7,788 nucleotides of DNA from PVC group bacterium (GTDB lineage: Bacteria; Verrucomicrobiota; Kiritimatiellia; CAIKKV01; PXCX01): the NCBI GenBank assembly GCA_003567575.1, contig PWZG01000147.1:1-7788 (forward strand), given 5' to 3'. Shown here piece after piece: positions 5,572 to 7,788 of this stretch. Every line of letters begins with the position of its first letter. The first letter of the stretch is position 1. The position numbers were made by a program, and so were the translations under genes. The notes beneath the pieces were generated by a model, which made no database searches, had not been told where the DNA came from, and saw nothing but the letters and a program-made list of their open reading frames with translations.

Positions 5572-7788
5572 ATGACGGATGTATCGAGTCATATAACGAC
5601 GGATCCCGTCGCCCAGACGACATGTGACCAGTGTGGCGTCGAACTGGATGTTTCAGGGATTCCTTCCTTTACAACGGTTGAATGCCCCAAGTGCAAGGCC
5701 GATGTCGCCGTTCCGGCAAGACTGGGCACGTTCCGCTTGCTGTCCTTGCTGGGGCAGGGCGGCATGGGGGCGGTCTACAGGGGCATCGATACGTCGTTGG
5801 ACCGTCCCGTTGCCGTCAAGGTGTTGTTACGTTCTGTTGGCGACGATCCGGAATTTGTCGAAACATTCCAGAAAGAAGCCAAGGCCGCGGCCGCGTTAAG
5901 TCACCCTAATATCGTCCAAATATACCAGTTCGGCCGCGAAAAAGGCCAGCCATATATCGCCATGGAACTGCTGCTGGGTGGACGGCTGGACAAAATGATC
6001 GCCGCCGGGAACCTTCTTGAAGCGGCGCTCGTAATCAAAATAGCGATTGATGTAGCGCAAGGACTGAAGGCCGCGGGCGATATCGGGCTGGTGCATGGCG
6101 ATGTCAAACCCGAAAACATTCTGCTCGACAGCAACGGAACCGCAAAAATCGTTGATTTCGGACTGGCGGCGTACATGGACCGCGGATCGCGCCGTGAAGG
6201 CGTTTGGGGAACACCGTATTATATTGCACCCGAAAAAGTGCGGGGTAAACCGGGTGATTTACGTTCGGATATCTATAGTTTGGGAGCCACGCTGTTCCAT
6301 GCCCTTACTCTGAAACCGCCTTTTGAGGGAGAAACCGCCGTCGACGTTGTTAAAGCACGAATACGAAAGCCCGCTCCGGCCGTCAACGAATTGCGGAAAG
6401 ATGTACACGACGAGGTCGTACGCGTCATACAGCGCATGCTCGAATCCGAACCGTCGCGGCGGTACCCGACCTACATCTCGTTGATCGCTGATCTGCAGTC
6501 GGTCGCTGAAAAGATTGGACCGCCACGGAATCTGACGCGCTTGAAACGCGGTTCCGGCAAAATCGTATTGCCCAAACGCGGTAAAAGCTTGCCTGCAAGT
6601 ACGCGGATTACGGCAACAGGGAACGTTGCGCGAATTTCCGGCGATATCAATGCATTGACCGCCACCGGATCGCTGAAATCTGGTAAACCGGAAAAAAAAC
6701 GGATCAGTGGCCGGCGAATCGCGGCGTTGCTAATTGTTTTGCTTGGCGCCGCGGGCGCCGCGGGCGGATGGTGGCACTGGCAGGAAATTCAGACGCGTCA
6801 GGAACAAGTAGCGCGGCAGCAACACCTGGCGCACGTTGCCGACACGGCGCGCGGGATTTTCGTTGCACTAGACGAGAATGTGCATCTGACGCACCAACGC
6901 CTGCGGGAGACTTATGCGCTGTTGCATTCGGCGACCGAAAAGATGGAAGACGCTGAAAGAACCTTGCAGGAGGCCGGTCTCACCAACGGGATTAACCAGG
7001 TGGCGGAAGAGTGGGCGAGCGTGCCGGAAAACATCCGGACAGAACTCGAAGAAGCCGAACGCGCAGTCAGCCGTATGCGCGATCGACTTACCATGGTCTC
7101 CGGTAAGCGGCGAGACTTGGAAGATCAACACGAGATCGCCGCCGCGGACCGATTGCTGGCGGCCATACAGGAGCGCGCCGACGAGGCTGCCGGTGACCAC
7201 AAGGCCATTCATGAACGGCTTGATGGTGTCGTCGAACTTTATGAAAAACTCGCGGTCTTGGACGCGATGGTGACTGAAAAAAAAGAACAGTTAGCCAAGG
7301 CCGAACGTCAGCGCTTGGAAGAAGAAAGACGGCAGCGTGAACTCGCAGCCCAACGGCAGGCCGAAGCGGAAAGGGAAAGGGAACTGGCTCAAAAGGTGGC
7401 GGCCGAAAACGAACAACTAGACGAGCTTCGGGAGGAACTGCTCGTTATGATTCGCCGTAACGAATTTATTGAAGCCTTAGAACAGGCACGCGCGGTACGG
7501 CACCAATGGGAGACGGAAGAGGCACGGAAGGCAGCGGATATATGGATCGAAAGACTGGCGCTGTTGCCGGAAATGAAAACCGTAATCATTGACCAGCTTG
7601 CTCAGAACGGTTACCCTTGGGGATGGCTGGGGCAGCGGGGGCAGCGGGATATTGTCGGCGCCGACAGTGAAACCATTCATCTGCATAATCGGAAGTTGCC
7701 GTGGCATGACGTGCCGGTAAGGCAAATGCTCCGTTTTATTGACCGTTACTCGGAAGCCGATGGATTGGATGCCACAAAACTAGCCCAA
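5572..7788 (+). CDS. Membrane-anchored Ser/Thr protein kinase with N-terminal zinc ribbon (3' end cut by window)
   Basis: The first 739 residues are present, with no stop before the window ends. A zinc ribbon uses C18, C21, C38 and C41. A Hanks-type kinase domain (about 52-311) follows: glycine loop GQGGMG 61-66, K83 in VAVK, E102 as the likely helix-C partner, DFG 195-197, WGTPYY 212-217 and APE 219-221. The catalytic loop reads HGDVKPEN (175-182): D177, K179 and N182 are present, but glycine replaces the usual arginine, making it a non-RD kinase. One hydrophobic segment (about 382-402) predicts a cytoplasmic kinase and an exported C-terminus. Charged, probably coiled-coil stretches run at about 480-520 and 565-625, then a Trp-rich segment (YPWGWLGQRG, 681-690) I cannot assign. 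An in-frame ATG at 5494 would add 26 residues; I prefer 5572 because it starts just before the zinc ribbon, though neither has a good Shine-Dalgarno. The substrate is unknown. Confidence 0.9.
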   Translation, partial: MTDVSSHITTDPVAQTTCDQCGVELDVSGIPSFTTVECPKCKADVAVPARLGTFRLLSLLGQGGMGAVYRGIDTSLDRPVAVKVLLRSVGDDPEFVETFQKEAKAAAALSHPNIVQIYQFGREKGQPYIAMELLLGGRLDKMIAAGNLLEAALVIKIAIDVAQGLKAAGDIGLVHGDVKPENILLDSNGTAKIVDFGLAAYMDRGSRREGVWGTPYYIAPEKVRGKPGDLRSDIYSLGATLFHALTLKPPFEGETAVDVVKARIRKPAPAVNELRKDVHDEVVRVIQRMLESEPSRRYPTYISLIADLQSVAEKIGPPRNLTRLKRGSGKIVLPKRGKSLPASTRITATGNVARISGDINALTATGSLKSGKPEKKRISGRRIAALLIVLLGAAGAAGGWWHWQEIQTRQEQVARQQHLAHVADTARGIFVALDENVHLTHQRLRETYALLHSATEKMEDAERTLQEAGLTNGINQVAEEWASVPENIRTELEEAERAVSRMRDRLTMVSGKRRDLEDQHEIAAADRLLAAIQERADEAAGDHKAIHERLDGVVELYEKLAVLDAMVTEKKEQLAKAERQRLEEERRQRELAAQRQAEAERERELAQKVAAENEQLDELREELLVMIRRNEFIEALEQARAVRHQWETEEARKAADIWIERLALLPEMKTVIIDQLAQNGYPWGWLGQRGQRDIVGADSETIHLHNRKLPWHDVPVRQMLRFIDRYSEADGLDATKLAQ

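Overview
The window looks like a stretch of bacterial chromosome, moderately GC-rich, most likely from the PVC group (Kiritimatiellota, Lentisphaerae or Verrucomicrobia relatives). That placement is an inference. It rests on a Ser/Thr kinase with an N-terminal zinc ribbon and an HGD (not HRD) catalytic loop, on an Lgt of the GCCYG type, and on an intergenic region full of short-period and hairpin-forming repeats. No rRNA, tRNA, CRISPR array, transposase or phage gene was found.

Layout: positions 1-693 hold no convincing gene. They contain a hairpin repeat (1-60), iterated 6-8 base motifs, and an unusual imperfect inverted repeat (248-431) that encloses a 31-bp tandem duplication and nested hairpins. 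A probable promoter follows (576-603), with two NrdR-box-like sites 42 bp apart. These lead into nrdJ (694-3636, +), a complete adenosylcobalamin-dependent class II ribonucleotide reductase. Its 3' end overlaps by 18 bp the 3' end of a convergent two-gene operon on the minus strand: lgt (4511-5329, prolipoprotein diacylglyceryl transferase), then an rluD-like 23S rRNA pseudouridine synthase (3619-4578). The first codons of rluD lie inside the end of lgt (68-bp overlap). A divergent intergenic region of about 240 bp with a 7-bp inverted repeat separates lgt from a membrane-anchored Ser/Thr kinase (5572 to beyond 7788, +), which is cut by the window end.

How the genes relate: this is mostly housekeeping: dNTP synthesis, ribosome modification and lipoprotein maturation. 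The signalling kinase next to them has no obvious functional link. lgt and rluD are probably co-transcribed and translationally coupled. nrdJ appears to be a stand-alone unit under its own, probably NrdR-controlled, promoter. I did not find a clearly novel multi-gene system. The most noteworthy points are the 248-431 inverted-repeat element, the paired NrdR-like operators, and the zinc-ribbon/non-RD kinase with an unassigned C-terminal region.
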